Of a stretch of DNA of 64,000 nucleotides, positions 15,228 to 25,519 are shown in pieces. Source of the stretch: an uncultured Spirochaetota bacterium (GTDB lineage Bacteria > Spirochaetota > Brachyspiria > Brachyspirales > Brachyspiraceae); NCBI GenBank assembly GCA_944390575.1, contig CALXQJ010000011.1:40562-104561 (forward strand), in the 5' to 3' direction. A model generated the notes under the pieces. That model did no database searches. It was not told the origin of the DNA and saw only the letters and a program-made list of their open reading frames with translations. Position numbers and translations under genes: made by a program. The stretch's first letter is position 1. Each line of letters begins with the position of its first letter.

Positions 15228-16178
15228 ATGAAAAAAAGAATATTTGAACTTACATTAGAAGATGTATTAAATATGAAGGCATCTAATTTAAAAGAGATTG
15301 TTAAGAAGTCTGAAGGTAGAAGTGTTATGGCTGAGGTTTGTTGCGAACATCAACCTCTTATAGATGCTGTATCTAATGCTGAGGCTGCTGCTACTTTTGG
15401 GGCTGATTTTGTAACTTTAAATTTATTTGATATGAATAGACCTTTTGTATGGGGATTTAGAAGTGAGAATCATTCTACTGAAGAGAAAAGCTGGATTGAA
15501 AATAGGTTTAGAGGTTTAATGAATGATATTGATAATAAAGAAAATGAAAATATTATTAGAGATTTAAAAAAAGTTACTGGTAGACTTATAGGAGTAAATT
15601 TAGAACCTGTGCCTAGTGGTAGTAATTATAACACAGGTTTTTGTGCTAATAAAGAAAATTATGAAAAGCTATTAAAATATGGGTTTGATTATGTTGTATT
15701 AACTGGAAACCCTAAAACTGGTGTTACTATAGAAAGTATTGCTAATGCTACTAAAGAAGTAAAAAGCATTTGTAAAGATGATGTTCTTATTATTTCTGGA
15801 AAGATGCATGGTGCTGGTGGTGACAATGTATATTCTCTTGATGAGCTTGATAGTATGGTAAAAGCTGGTGCTGATGTTGTTATGGTGGGTGCTCCTTCTA
15901 CTTTACCTGGATATACTGTTGATTTTGTGTATGAACAGATTAAGAGAATACATAGTTTTGGTGCATTAGCTAAAACTGCTATTGGAACTTCTCAAGAGGG
16001 TGCTGATACTAATACTATTAGAGATATAGCATTATGGTCTAAAATGGCTGGAGCAGATATTGTTCATATTGGAGACGCTGCTTATAGTGGAATGTCTCTA
16101 CCTGAAAATATTATGGCTATGAGTATTGCTATTAGAGGAATAAGACATACTTATAGAAGAATGTGCTATAGAAAGTAA
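15228..16178 (+). CDS. TIM-barrel-like protein of unknown function, partner of PTS EIIC
   Basis: Soluble protein of 316 aa with no signal peptide. The sequence has alternating beta-strand and helix pattern with phosphate-binding-type glycines, for example NLEPVPSGSN, KMHGAGGDNVYS, DVVMVGAPSTLPG and ADIVHIGDAAYSGM. This looks like a (beta/alpha)8 barrel. I recall similar proteins beside PTS EIIC genes, often carrying misleading hydrolase or phosphonomutase labels; no activity is established to my knowledge. AGGAG precedes the ATG and the gap to EIIC is 18 bp, so co-expression is near certain. A role in processing the phosphorylated sugar delivered by EIIC is a reasonable guess only. Confidence 0.7.
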   Translation: MKKRIFELTLEDVLNMKASNLKEIVKKSEGRSVMAEVCCEHQPLIDAVSNAEAAATFGADFVTLNLFDMNRPFVWGFRSENHSTEEKSWIENRFRGLMNDIDNKENENIIRDLKKVTGRLIGVNLEPVPSGSNYNTGFCANKENYEKLLKYGFDYVVLTGNPKTGVTIESIANATKEVKSICKDDVLIISGKMHGAGGDNVYSLDELDSMVKAGADVVMVGAPSTLPGYTVDFVYEQIKRIHSFGALAKTAIGTSQEGADTNTIRDIALWSKMAGADIVHIGDAAYSGMSLPENIMAMSIAIRGIRHTYRRMCYRK

Positions 16179-16220
16179 TTTGAAGTCAAAATAAAACTAT
16201 AAAAAAATAAAATTATTATA

Positions 16221-16256
16221 AAAAAGTCTCCTTAAAATAAATTAAGGTGACTTTTA
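16221..16256. terminator. Bidirectional terminator between convergent genes
   Basis: AAAGTCTCCTTAA and TTAAGGTGACTTT pair with one mismatch around a short AT loop, flanked by A/T runs on both sides. It separates the PTS partner gene from the convergent Bax-inhibitor-like gene. Confidence 0.75.
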
Positions 16257-16258
16257 TA

Positions 16259-16993
16259 TTAATCTCTGCTTCTTATTTTTGATAATAACTTTAATATCTC
16301 TAAATATAACCAAACCAAAGTAACCAAAAGTCCAAAAGCAGTATACCATTCAAAATATTTAGGCATATTTCTGTTTTCACACTCTTCCATAAAATCAAAA
16401 TCTAATAATAAATTAAAAGAAGCTACAGCAACTATAAATACACTAATACCAATACTAATAGGAGAAGAATCATATAAAAAAGGCATAGATTTACCAAAAA
16501 AGCCTAATATCATATTTATAAGATAAACAACCCCAATACATAAAGTAGCACCCACTACAACACTTCTAAATTTATTATTAACTTTTATAATTCTAAACTT
16601 ATAAAGAAGCAACATAATAAATAAATCTAAAAAAGTAAAAAATACAGCCTGTACAACTATACCATCATAAATACTATTAAAAATAAATGATATACACCCA
16701 ATAGCAACACCCTCTAAAATAGCATAAAATATAGAAAGTCCACGAGCCATTTCCTTTTTAAAATTCATAATAATAGCTAAAATTAAAGCCCCTATAGAAG
16801 AACCAATAGTAGCAGGCATAAAAAGACTTGGATTTCTTGCTATAATAAAATATACACTAGTCATAGCAGACAATATTAAAACTAAAGAAAGTATCAAAGC
16901 CTTATTAATAGCACCAGATACAGTCATAGAATCTGTATCAGAATTAGATATTCCATAATCAAATGCATTTTCATTTAACATAGGATTAGCCAT
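16259..16993 (-). CDS. Bax inhibitor-1/YccA-family membrane protein
   Basis: Inner-membrane protein of 244 aa with seven predicted helices, of the Bax inhibitor-1-like family. Features include the N-terminal NPMLNENAF followed by the first helix near residue 30, the GLSIFYAILEGVAIGCISF block, and the final segment EWYTAFGLLVTLVWLYLEILKLL. The family includes pH-sensitive calcium leak channels and the FtsH modulator YccA. A calcium-leak or protease-modulating role is family knowledge, not shown here. Monocistronic; the gap to leuS upstream is 66 bp. Confidence 0.85.
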   Translation of the reverse strand: MANPMLNENAFDYGISNSDTDSMTVSGAINKALILSLVLILSAMTSVYFIIARNPSLFMPATIGSSIGALILAIIMNFKKEMARGLSIFYAILEGVAIGCISFIFNSIYDGIVVQAVFFTFLDLFIMLLLYKFRIIKVNNKFRSVVVGATLCIGVVYLINMILGFFGKSMPFLYDSSPISIGISVFIVAVASFNLLLDFDFMEECENRNMPKYFEWYTAFGLLVTLVWLYLEILKLLSKIRSRD

Positions 16994-17059
16994 ATTTTAT
17001 ATCTCCATTATTTACATATTTTTATAAAAATAAAACAATAATATCAAAAACAAGTAAAA

Positions 17060-19621
17060 TTACTTAACTACAATATTTACAAGTTTCTGCTTAACATATA
17101 CAACCTTAACAATATTCTTTCCAGCTATAAACTCCTGAACCTTATCATTTTCTAAAGCCATATTCTTAGCATCCTCTTCAGAAATATTAATATCAGCATC
17201 AGCACGACCACGTATCTTACCATTAACCTGAAATACAAGCTCAAAACTATTATCAGTACAATACTCATCTCTATACTCTATCCAACTACCATCAACTATC
17301 ATTTTTTTATTCTCAAGTATAGAATTAAGTTCTTCTGTAATATGCGGTGCTATTGGGTTTAGAAGTATTAAATAGCCATTAACTATTTCTCTAAATAAGA
17401 AAAAGTCTTCATTTGTTTGTGGTTTAAATGTTGTCATATCATTTAGTAATTCCATTAAACTTGCTATTGCTGTATTAAAATGGAATTTATCTTTTATATC
17501 TAATGTTACCTTTTTTATAGTTTTATGATATTTTCTATATAGTTCTTGAGCTTCTTTTGATAAAGTATTATAGTCAAATGTATTATAGTTTTTAAAAGAA
17601 TCTACATCCTTATATTTTAAAAACAAATTCCAAACCCTATTTAAAAATCTCGAAGCTCCCTTAACACCCTCATCAGACCACTCCTTATCTTTCTCAGGAG
17701 GAGAAACAAACATAACAAATACTCGAACAGCATCCGCACCAAATAAATCTATAATCTCAGTAGGGTCCACTCCATTAGCCTTAGACTTAGACATCTTCTC
17801 CATCTTAATAGTAATATCATCTTTTGATATACCATCTTTCTCATAGGCCCTATCATTCATCTCTTCTTGAGTATAGAATTTTTTAAGTTTCTTACACTCA
17901 TAACTATTAGCCAAAACCATACCCTGAGTTAAAAGTCTCTTAAAAGGTTCATCCCCAATAACAAGCCCAATATCACGCATAAACTTATACCAAAAACGTG
18001 AATAAAGTAAATGCATACAAGCATGCTCAATACCACCAATATATTGATCTACTGCAAACCAAGAGTTCGCAATATCACTATCAAAAGGCATATTAGAATT
18101 ATGATTATCAGTATAACGAGCAAAATACCAAGAAGAACAAATAAAAGTATCCATAGTATCTGTTTCACGCTTAGCAAAAGCTCCACACTTAGGACAAGTA
18201 GTATTAACAAATGTATTAGACTTTTTTAATGGATTTTCTCCAACAGTAAATTCTATATCCATAGGAAGTGTAATAGGCAAATCCTTCTCAGCAACAGGAA
18301 CAACCCCACACTTATCACAATGTATAAATGGAAGAGGATTACCCCAATACCTTTGTCTTGAAATAAGCCAATCTCTAAGTTTATACTGAACTTCCTTGCG
18401 TCCAAAACCTTTTTCTGTAGCATAATCTATTGCTTTTTTAATAGCTTCTTTTGAACTTAAACCATTTAAAATATCAGAGTTTACACAAACACCATCATCT
18501 GTATAAGCCTCAGTCATAGAAGATGCATTAATAGTGTTTTCTTTATTTTGTATTACAACTTTTATATCTATATTATATTTCTTTGCAAACTCAAAATCTC
18601 TCTCATCATGAGCAGGTACAGACATAACAGCACCAGTACCATATTCAGCTAAAACAAAATTTGCAGCATAAATTGGAACTTTCTCATTATTAAATGGATT
18701 AGTAGCATAACGACCCGTAAATACACCCTCTTTTTCATAATCTGATTTTTGATCTACCTTAGAAGCTCTCTTTATAAAATCAGAAACATCATTTTTTCTA
18801 TCTTCAGTACAAAAATCAAGAATATTCTCTCTATTCCAAGCAATAGCCATATATGTAACACCATAAATAGTGTCGGCCCTTGTAGTAAATATTGGAAAAT
18901 CGCTACCATCATCAAGTTTAAAATTAATATAAGCACCAAAACTCTTACCAATCCAATTTCTTTGCATAGAAATAACATTCTCAGGCCAATATCCAGATAA
19001 TTTATCTAAATCTCTATCAAGCTCCTCCGCATAATCAGTAACCTTAATATACCACTGCTCTAATTTCTTCTTCTCAACATCACTATCACATCTCCAACAA
19101 GTTCCCTCAGAAGTAACCTGCTCATTAGCAAGAACAGTATTACAATGATTACACCAATTAACATCGCCTCCCTTTCTATAAAGAAGTCCACGCTCATACA
19201 TCTTTAAAATAAACCACTGCCCCCACTTATAATACTCAGGTAAACAAGTAGTAACCTCTCTATCCCAATCATAAGAATATCCAAGCAATTTAAGCTGTTC
19301 TCTCATATTCTCTATATTTTTTAAAGTCCACTCAGCAGGATGTGTTTTATTATCAATAGCAGCATTCTCCGCTGGCATACCAAAAGAATCCCACCCCATA
19401 GGATGTAATATGTCATATCCTAATAATTTATAATATCTTGCAATAGAGTCTCCTATGGTATAATTTGATACATGCCCCATATGCATCTTACCTGAAGGAT
19501 ATGGAAACATCTCAAGTACATAGTATTTTTTATCTTTTACTTTTTTTACCGTTGTAAAAGAATTATTATCTTTCCAGATTTTTTGCCATTTTTTTTCTAT
19601 GGTTGTGAAATTATATTCCAT
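17060..19621 (-). CDS. leuS: Leucyl-tRNA synthetase
   Basis: Class I aminoacyl-tRNA synthetase of 853 aa, the usual bacterial LeuS length. The HIGH-type motif is in YPSGKMHMGHVSNYT near residue 40 and the KMSKS loop is EKMSKSKANGVDP. Zinc-type cysteines occur in WCNHCNTVL with a later WRCD. The CP1 editing domain shows TTRADTIYG and the GTGAVMSVPAHDERD block, so mischarged tRNA is proofread. The C-terminal anticodon-binding helices end with NGKIRGRADA. No T-box leader is visible upstream. Probably a single-gene unit. Confidence 0.97.
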   Translation of the reverse strand: MEYNFTTIEKKWQKIWKDNNSFTTVKKVKDKKYYVLEMFPYPSGKMHMGHVSNYTIGDSIARYYKLLGYDILHPMGWDSFGMPAENAAIDNKTHPAEWTLKNIENMREQLKLLGYSYDWDREVTTCLPEYYKWGQWFILKMYERGLLYRKGGDVNWCNHCNTVLANEQVTSEGTCWRCDSDVEKKKLEQWYIKVTDYAEELDRDLDKLSGYWPENVISMQRNWIGKSFGAYINFKLDDGSDFPIFTTRADTIYGVTYMAIAWNRENILDFCTEDRKNDVSDFIKRASKVDQKSDYEKEGVFTGRYATNPFNNEKVPIYAANFVLAEYGTGAVMSVPAHDERDFEFAKKYNIDIKVVIQNKENTINASSMTEAYTDDGVCVNSDILNGLSSKEAIKKAIDYATEKGFGRKEVQYKLRDWLISRQRYWGNPLPFIHCDKCGVVPVAEKDLPITLPMDIEFTVGENPLKKSNTFVNTTCPKCGAFAKRETDTMDTFICSSWYFARYTDNHNSNMPFDSDIANSWFAVDQYIGGIEHACMHLLYSRFWYKFMRDIGLVIGDEPFKRLLTQGMVLANSYECKKLKKFYTQEEMNDRAYEKDGISKDDITIKMEKMSKSKANGVDPTEIIDLFGADAVRVFVMFVSPPEKDKEWSDEGVKGASRFLNRVWNLFLKYKDVDSFKNYNTFDYNTLSKEAQELYRKYHKTIKKVTLDIKDKFHFNTAIASLMELLNDMTTFKPQTNEDFFLFREIVNGYLILLNPIAPHITEELNSILENKKMIVDGSWIEYRDEYCTDNSFELVFQVNGKIRGRADADINISEEDAKNMALENDKVQEFIAGKNIVKVVYVKQKLVNIVVK

Positions 19622-19710
19622 AAATTAAACTCCATTTATAAGTTTACATATTTATATTATTATATAGAAAATAAATTATATTGTAAATTATACTTTTTTT
19701 CAAATATTAA

Positions 19711-19754
19711 AAAAAATAAGCTATATTATTAAATTATAATATAGCCTATTTTTT
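19711..19754 (-). terminator. Terminator of the msrB-msrA unit
   Basis: AATAAGCTATATTA and TATAATATAGCCTATT pair with one bulge, around a short AT loop. On the minus strand the hairpin is followed by a long T-run. It lies about 30 bp after the msrA stop. Confidence 0.75.
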
Positions 19755-19782
19755 CATATATTAAAGAATGGGGGCAAAATTG

Positions 19783-20424
19783 TTAGAATATCTTATTATA
19801 AAAATGACAATAAGGAAGTGAACCTTTTCTTTCATAATAATCTTGATGATAATCCTCTGCTGGATAGAAATTCTTATAAGGACGTATCATAGTAGCAGGT
19901 TTATATCCTTGAGATGCTAATAAATTAAAATATTTTTCTGCCATAGCCTTCTCTTCATCATTTTGATAAAAAATAGCTGATAAATATTGTGAACCTATAT
20001 CTGGACCTTGACCATTTTTTTGCTCAAAATTATGTGTCTCATAATATAGTTTTACCAAGTCTTCATAAGTAACCTTTTGAGGATCATATATTACTTCTAC
20101 AGTCTCTAAATGTCCTGTAAGTCCTGTTACAACCTCTTGATATGTAGGATTCTCTTTATGCCCTCCTGCATATCCACTGATAACAGCATAAACACCGTCC
20201 ATCTTCTCAAACCAATACTCAGTACCCCAAAAACAACCAGATGCAAAATATGCTTTTTTAGCTGTATCTGGTATTTCATCTATTTTATAACTCACTGTTT
20301 GATCCTTTAATTTAAAATTATACTTATCTTGCTCATTAATACTTACATTTGAAGATGCTTTATTATTATTACAAGATAAAATAAAAAATATACTACTTAT
20401 TATAAATAATAACTCTTTTTTCAT
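19783..20424 (-). CDS. msrA: Peptide methionine-S-sulfoxide reductase MsrA, lipoprotein form
   Basis: Reduces the S-epimer of methionine sulfoxide in proteins. 213 aa: a lipoprotein signal peptide with lipobox FILSC (C18) followed by a spacer and the MsrA domain. The catalytic cysteine is C64 in ASGCFWGTEYW; the family blocks VISGYAGG and the His-rich EDYHQDYY near the C-terminus are present. A cysteine near the C-terminus (LPYCHFY) could act as resolving residue. Lipidation places the enzyme on the envelope, so it should repair oxidised surface or periplasmic proteins. It follows msrB by 12 bp in the same unit. Confidence 0.93.
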   Translation of the reverse strand: MKKELLFIISSIFFILSCNNNKASSNVSINEQDKYNFKLKDQTVSYKIDEIPDTAKKAYFASGCFWGTEYWFEKMDGVYAVISGYAGGHKENPTYQEVVTGLTGHLETVEVIYDPQKVTYEDLVKLYYETHNFEQKNGQGPDIGSQYLSAIFYQNDEEKAMAEKYFNLLASQGYKPATMIRPYKNFYPAEDYHQDYYERKGSLPYCHFYNKIF

Positions 20425-20436
20425 AAATATCCTTAA

Positions 20437-20919
20437 TTATTTATTATCAATTTTTTTAAAACTTAATGAAACAGAATTTATACAATATCGAGTGCCTTTC
20501 TCTGTAAATCCTTCATTATAGAATACATGCCCCATATGAGCACCACAAACAGCACAAGTAACCTCTACTCTATCACCATCAGGAACTAATTTAATATTCT
20601 CAACTATAGCATCATCAAAAGAAGGCCAACCAGTTCCAGAGTTAAATTTATCCTCAGACTTAAATAATTCAGTACCACAAATCTTACAAGAATATGTACC
20701 AACTTCTTTATTATTTAATAACTCTCCAGTAAAAGGAAATTCAGTACCCTTATTAATAAGTACATTAATCTCTTGTGGAGTTAAGGCTACTTCACAATTA
20801 TTAAAAGTAACAACCTTCTTACCATCATCAGCTAATGTAGAATCTCCTTTATTAGGTTTGCCACAAGATATAATAAAAATTATAGAAATTATAAGAATAC
20901 TCGATATTTTCTTAAACAT
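20437..20919 (-). CDS. msrB: Peptide methionine-R-sulfoxide reductase MsrB, lipoprotein form
   Basis: Reduces the R-epimer of methionine sulfoxide. I start at the ATG at 20919, which follows AGGAGTG and gives a proper lipoprotein signal (lipobox IISC); a longer frame opening at 20961 would place a hydrophilic stretch before the signal. The MsrB domain shows both zinc CxxC pairs, CKICGTELF and CAVCGAHMGHVF, the SGTGWPSF block, and the catalytic cysteine in GTRYCINSVSLSF. About 160 aa. Paired with msrA, so both sulfoxide epimers can be repaired in the envelope. Confidence 0.92.
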   Translation of the reverse strand: MFKKISSILIISIIFIISCGKPNKGDSTLADDGKKVVTFNNCEVALTPQEINVLINKGTEFPFTGELLNNKEVGTYSCKICGTELFKSEDKFNSGTGWPSFDDAIVENIKLVPDGDRVEVTCAVCGAHMGHVFYNEGFTEKGTRYCINSVSLSFKKIDNK

Positions 20920-20985
20920 ATATAAAAACACTCCTTTGTAATTGTTATAATAATATAACAATTAGTTACTTAAAGCTGTAAAAAA

Positions 20986-21033
20986 AATTACACTTAAAAT
21001 AATCAATTATCTTAGATTAATTTAAGTGTAATT
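20986..21033 (-). terminator. Terminator of the cmk-rpsA unit
   Basis: AATTACACTTAAA and TTTAAGTGTAATT form a 13-bp perfect stem with a loop of about 22 bases, followed on the minus strand by a run of T. It lies 26 bp after the rpsA stop. Confidence 0.8.
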
Positions 21034-21058
21034 AAAATATTATATATAAAATATATTA

Positions 21059-22720
21059 TTAAATATTATCAAAAGGGTTATAAGTAATAGAGTTAGGATC
21101 TTCTTTAGAAATATAATTTTGAGTTTCCTTTTTGTTTTGAACTTCTTGATACTCTCTACGAGAAAGGAATATTCTTCTCTTAACCTGATTAACTTCTCTT
21201 ACAACAAAAGGATAAGTCTCTCCAACCTTAATCACAGTCTCTAAAGTCTCACCCTTAGGAATATCTACCTGAGAAATATGCATATATCCTTCTAAATCAT
21301 TATCCAAAGAAATAATAGCACCAGAATCTATAATATTCTTAACAATACCATCAACAATGCTACCCTCTGGATGAGCTTTAGCAAATATTCTCCAAGGACT
21401 TTCAGTAGTATGCTTATAGCTAAGTTTAATTCTCTGCTTAGTTCTATCTATAGACATAATAACCATATCTACTTCTTTACCTTCTTGAACATAATCCTTC
21501 ATATTGACAATATTCTGCTTCCAATCAAAATCAGATATATCACAAATACCCTCAAGTCCATTAGGAAGCTCAAATACAGTAAAGTTTTTAAACATTCTAA
21601 GAACCTTACACTTAACAGTAGTCTTAACAGGGAAATCATTTTCTATAGTATCCCAAGGATTATCCTGTATCTGTTTAAGTCCAAGAGTAAGTTTTCTCTC
21701 TTCAACATTAATGTCTAATATCTTACACTCTACATAATCACCAGTCTTAACAAAATCATTAGGATTATTAATATGAGTATTCCAACTTAAGTCAGAGATA
21801 TGAAGAAGTCCCTCTACATTCTCATATACTTTAACAAAAGCACCAAACTTTTTAACATTAGTAACTTCACCCTTAACAACATCCCCAACTTTATGCTCTT
21901 CTACAAATTTAATCCAAGTATCATCCTCAAGTTGCTTAAGTCCAAGATCAACTCTCTTTTTATCCTTATCAACAGATAATACCTTAAACTTTCTCTCATC
22001 ACCACGATTAAGAATAGATTTAGGATTAATACTCTTAGCCCAAGACATATTAGGTATAGCAAGAAAACCATCAAGCCCCTGAGTAATCTCAACAAAAGTA
22101 CCAAATTTCTCTATATTCTTAACCTTACCTTCAATAACATCACCCTCTTTTAAAGAGTTTAAGAAAGTATCAATAGAAGCATTCTGAGCCTCTTCTTGTA
22201 ATACCCTTCTAGATACTACTATATCTTTAAGATTCTTATTCTTAATAACTCTAAAATCATAAACCTTACCAATATGCTCAGAAGGATTAGTACCCTTAGC
22301 AATATCTATCTGAGAAGAAGGACAAAAAGCCTTATATCCCATAATAGTAACACTAAAACCACCTTTAATACTTTCTTTCACCACACCCTGTATAACTTCA
22401 TTATTTTTAATAGCTTCTTCTATAACACTCTGAGCCTTTTTTCTATCAAGAGCAGCCTTAGATAATAGAACATATCCTTTTTCAGTACCTTTAATAACAG
22501 CTTCTACCTCTTCACCTATAACAGGCTCTGTGTAGAACTCATGTCTATCTATTCTACCTTCAACTTTATATTCAAAATCAATAAAAACATCAGAATCATC
22601 AAACTGTACTATTTTACCTTTAACAATATTTCCAACCCTAAAAGAAGTAGCATTGTCAGCTTCTTCTAAAGCCTTCATAAACTCCATTTGTTCACTAGAT
22701 AAATTCTTATTATCTTCCAT
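21059..22720 (-). CDS. rpsA: 30S ribosomal protein S1
   Basis: Ribosome-associated RNA-binding protein, 553 aa, the six-repeat length. Six S1 domains can be picked out by their starts: VGNIVKGKIV, NEVIQGVVK, GDVIEGKVKN, GDVVKGEVTN, TTVKCKVLRM and GSIVDGIVKN. The third and fourth are the best conserved, with FGTFVEI and FGAFVKV. It promotes translation initiation by binding mRNA upstream of start codons. It follows cmk by 58 bp, the classic cmk-rpsA pairing found in many bacteria. Confidence 0.95.
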   Translation of the reverse strand: MEDNKNLSSEQMEFMKALEEADNATSFRVGNIVKGKIVQFDDSDVFIDFEYKVEGRIDRHEFYTEPVIGEEVEAVIKGTEKGYVLLSKAALDRKKAQSVIEEAIKNNEVIQGVVKESIKGGFSVTIMGYKAFCPSSQIDIAKGTNPSEHIGKVYDFRVIKNKNLKDIVVSRRVLQEEAQNASIDTFLNSLKEGDVIEGKVKNIEKFGTFVEITQGLDGFLAIPNMSWAKSINPKSILNRGDERKFKVLSVDKDKKRVDLGLKQLEDDTWIKFVEEHKVGDVVKGEVTNVKKFGAFVKVYENVEGLLHISDLSWNTHINNPNDFVKTGDYVECKILDINVEERKLTLGLKQIQDNPWDTIENDFPVKTTVKCKVLRMFKNFTVFELPNGLEGICDISDFDWKQNIVNMKDYVQEGKEVDMVIMSIDRTKQRIKLSYKHTTESPWRIFAKAHPEGSIVDGIVKNIIDSGAIISLDNDLEGYMHISQVDIPKGETLETVIKVGETYPFVVREVNQVKRRIFLSRREYQEVQNKKETQNYISKEDPNSITYNPFDNI

Positions 22721-22778
22721 AAGTATAACCCTCTCTCTTACTGTATATACAGTTTATTATATATATAAAGCTTTTTAT

Positions 22779-23456
22779 CTAATTATATAAAGCCCTTATA
22801 TTAGAAATTACATCAGTAATTTTTTTTACAACCTCATCAATAGTCATATTAGTAGTATCTATAATAGTAGCATTATCAGGCACCATTAAAGGACTATTTT
22901 TTCTATTAGAGTCATACTCATCACGACAACGAATACTCTCTCTAACCTCTTCAAAGGAAATATTATCTCCCTTGTCTAATAATTCTTTATGTCTACGCTT
23001 AGCACGTTCATCTACAGAAGCATCTATATAGAATTTATACTTAGCATTAGGTAGAACAACACTTCCAATATCTCTACCATCTACAACATAATAACCATTA
23101 TTAGTAATCATTCTTTGAAGCCTCACCATATTGTCTCTAACTATATCAAGAGAAGCCACTTGAGAAACAAAAGCTACAATACGAGACTCTCTAATTTTAT
23201 CTGTTACTTCTACATTATTTAGATAAACTTTATTATTAGTATCAAATTCAATATTTATACTATCAAGAGCATTTAATACTTGAGCTTTATCATTAATATT
23301 GATATTATTTTCAATAAAGTATAAAGTAACAGATCTATACATAGCACCTGTATCTAAGTATTTGAAAGAAAGATTTTTAGCTAAAAGTTTTGCTATTGTA
23401 CTTTTTCCTGCACCACTTGGACCATCTAATGATACTATTTCTTGAGATACAGACAC
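22779..23456 (-). CDS. cmk: Cytidylate kinase
   Basis: Phosphorylates CMP and dCMP to the diphosphates with ATP. 225 aa. The start is a GTG at 23456 with AAAGG at normal spacing. The P-loop is DGPSGAGKSTIAK and the substrate block KYLDTGAMYRS is diagnostic; the catalytic arginine region is VVDGRDIGSVVLP and the lid region contains ERAKRRHKE. Cytoplasmic nucleotide metabolism. First gene of the cmk-rpsA unit. Confidence 0.95.
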   Translation of the reverse strand: MSVSQEIVSLDGPSGAGKSTIAKLLAKNLSFKYLDTGAMYRSVTLYFIENNININDKAQVLNALDSINIEFDTNNKVYLNNVEVTDKIRESRIVAFVSQVASLDIVRDNMVRLQRMITNNGYYVVDGRDIGSVVLPNAKYKFYIDASVDERAKRRHKELLDKGDNISFEEVRESIRCRDEYDSNRKNSPLMVPDNATIIDTTNMTIDEVVKKITDVISNIRALYN

Positions 23457-23611
23457 GTATAACCTTTACTATATAGATTTATTCTCAAATATTTTACCAT
23501 ATATAATATTACTTTGCAATTGTTTTTTAGAAAAAATTGAATATAATATATATTATAAAATAATATGTTTTTTTATTTTTTATATTTTACATATTAGAAT
23601 TGTTATAATAT

Positions 23612-23639
23612 TTGACGAATTTATATGTGATCATAATAC
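23612..23639 (+). promoter_or_regulatory. Possible promoter of the chemoreceptor gene
   Basis: TTGACG (23612-23617) and TAATAC (23634-23639) with a 16-bp spacer, about 20 bp before the ATG at 23661. The -10 match is only fair; a sigma-28 promoter is not evident. Confidence 0.35.
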
Positions 23640-23660
23640 TAAGATTGGAGAAATTTAATA

Positions 23661-25502
23661 ATGATAAAGTTTCAAAAATTAACTATCAAACTACCGCTAA
23701 TTATTATAAGTATGATTACAGCACTAATTATTATGCTTGTAATAGCGTCTGATATTAGTGTTTCTAAGAATATGACAAAAATTAGATATGAGGGGTTTAA
23801 TAATACTATTAGTGGATATGCTGAGCTTATAGATTATTGGTTTGAGAGTCAGGTTTTATTATTAGATATATTTGCTGAGGCTTCTCAGTTTAGAGATTTT
23901 CTTGAGGTTCAAGATGATTTAAGTAGAGAGATAGCTTTAGAAAAATTAATAGATTTAAAAAAATTAAATAAGTATGCTATTAATTTAGCTCTTGTAGATA
24001 TTAATGGAAATATTCTTTTAGATTCTGATAATAGAGCTGTTATAGGAAAAAATTTCTTTGAGATTAACTCTGATATGGAGTCTATTTTAAAAAACTCTAA
24101 AGATGGGGTATTTTCTGAAAAACTTAGAAAATCATTTGTCAATCAAAAATGGGCTATTATAAGTGCTATAAAGATGTATTCTACTACTGACAGAAATAAG
24201 TTAGTAGGATATATGTACATATTATTAGATTGGGAAACTTTAAATAAAGACTTCTTAGAAAAGCTTGTTATAGGAGACACTGGTGTTGTATATGCTATGA
24301 CTAGCGATGGAACTATTGTAATGAATTCAAAAAGTAGTCTATTAAATGAAAAAGGACCTAATGAACTTTTAGTAGGATTTAAAAACAAACAAGGAATACA
24401 AGAATATGACTTTAATGGTGGTAAAAGAATTTCTGCATATAAGCTACTAAATAATATGAACTGGATTTTAGGAGTAGCAATAGCAAAATCAGAAATACAA
24501 AAAGTTACTATAGAAACTCTAATTATTATAACAATAGTAGCAATTATAGCTTTAATTATAATATCTATATTTATAGTATTATATATTAAATCTATTACAA
24601 GCCCATTATCAAAAATAACAAAAACAGCAAGAAAAATAGCAGATGGAAACTTAAAGCCATTTAAAAAGAGTATTGTTAGAAATGATGAATTAGGAGAACT
24701 TGCTAATGCATTCTTTGATATGAGAGAAAGTATTGCAAATATAATACATAAAGTAATAGACTCTTCAGATCAAATAACAAATGCAGCTAAAGATTTATCA
24801 GAACAAAATAATGCTCTATCATCAAGAACAGAAAGTCAAGCAGCTTCAATAGAAGAAACTTCAGCTTCTATGAATGAGATAGCAAATACAATAAAAATAT
24901 CTTCAGAAGAATCAGTATCTGGTAATCGTATGATTATAGAATCTAAAGATGCTATTCAAAATGCGGGAAATATTATCTTAGAAACAACACAAAATATAGA
25001 AGAAGTTCATGAAGCAAGTTCTAAAATTAAAGATATTACAAAGCTAATAGAAGATATCGCATTTCAAACTAATATACTTGCGTTAAATGCATCAGTAGAA
25101 GCAGCACGTGCTGGAGAACAAGGTAAGGGATTTGCTGTTGTAGCATCAGAAGTAAGAAACTTAGCACAAAATACACAAACTTCTGTAAAAAATATTACAG
25201 ACTTAATTGATAATGTATATATCAAAATAGATAAAGCTACAGAATCGGCTCGTGAGTCTCAAGCTATATTTGTAGATATACAAAATACAATAGATAAAGC
25301 ATCACAAATAATGCAAAATATTAGTAATGGAGCTATAGAACAAGAAGAAGGTGTAAATCAAATAAAAATAGCAGTTCAAGAAATGGACAATATGACTCAA
25401 AAAAATGCTATGCTTGTTCAAGAAGCTACTGTATCTGCTGAGATATTATTTAAGCAATCTGAAAAATTAAATGATGCTGTAAGCTTATTCAAATTAGAAT
25501 AA
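23661..25502 (+). CDS. Methyl-accepting chemotaxis protein
   Basis: Transmembrane chemoreceptor of 613 aa. A membrane helix at about residues 10-30, a periplasmic dCache-type sensor domain to about residue 275, a second helix at about residues 280-305, then HAMP ([19 protein letters not shown] region) and the cytoplasmic signalling coiled coil. The hairpin tip reads [23 protein letters not shown], cited here by its start [19 protein letters not shown], which contacts CheA and CheW. Methylation-type Glu/Gln pairs occur before and after the tip. The ligand is unknown. It would feed the spirochaete flagellar motor through CheA. Monocistronic, with a terminator downstream. Confidence 0.93.
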   Translation: MIKFQKLTIKLPLIIISMITALIIMLVIASDISVSKNMTKIRYEGFNNTISGYAELIDYWFESQVLLLDIFAEASQFRDFLEVQDDLSREIALEKLIDLKKLNKYAINLALVDINGNILLDSDNRAVIGKNFFEINSDMESILKNSKDGVFSEKLRKSFVNQKWAIISAIKMYSTTDRNKLVGYMYILLDWETLNKDFLEKLVIGDTGVVYAMTSDGTIVMNSKSSLLNEKGPNELLVGFKNKQGIQEYDFNGGKRISAYKLLNNMNWILGVAIAKSEIQKVTIETLIIITIVAIIALIIISIFIVLYIKSITSPLSKITKTARKIADGNLKPFKKSIVRNDELGELANAFFDMRESIANIIHKVIDSSDQITNAAKDLSEQNNALSSRTESQAASIEETSASMNEIANTIKISSEESVSGNRMIIESKDAIQNAGNIILETTQNIEEVHEASSKIKDITKLIEDIAFQTNILALNASVEAARAGEQGKGFAVVASEVRNLAQNTQTSVKNITDLIDNVYIKIDKATESARESQAIFVDIQNTIDKASQIMQNISNGAIEQEEGVNQIKIAVQEMDNMTQKNAMLVQEATVSAEILFKQSEKLNDAVSLFKLE

Positions 25503-25519
25503 AAAATATATAAATATAA

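Noticed and set aside
19622..19710. T-box leader or riboswitch before leuS
   Set aside because: The gap upstream of leuS is short and AT-rich and shows only the msrA terminator.
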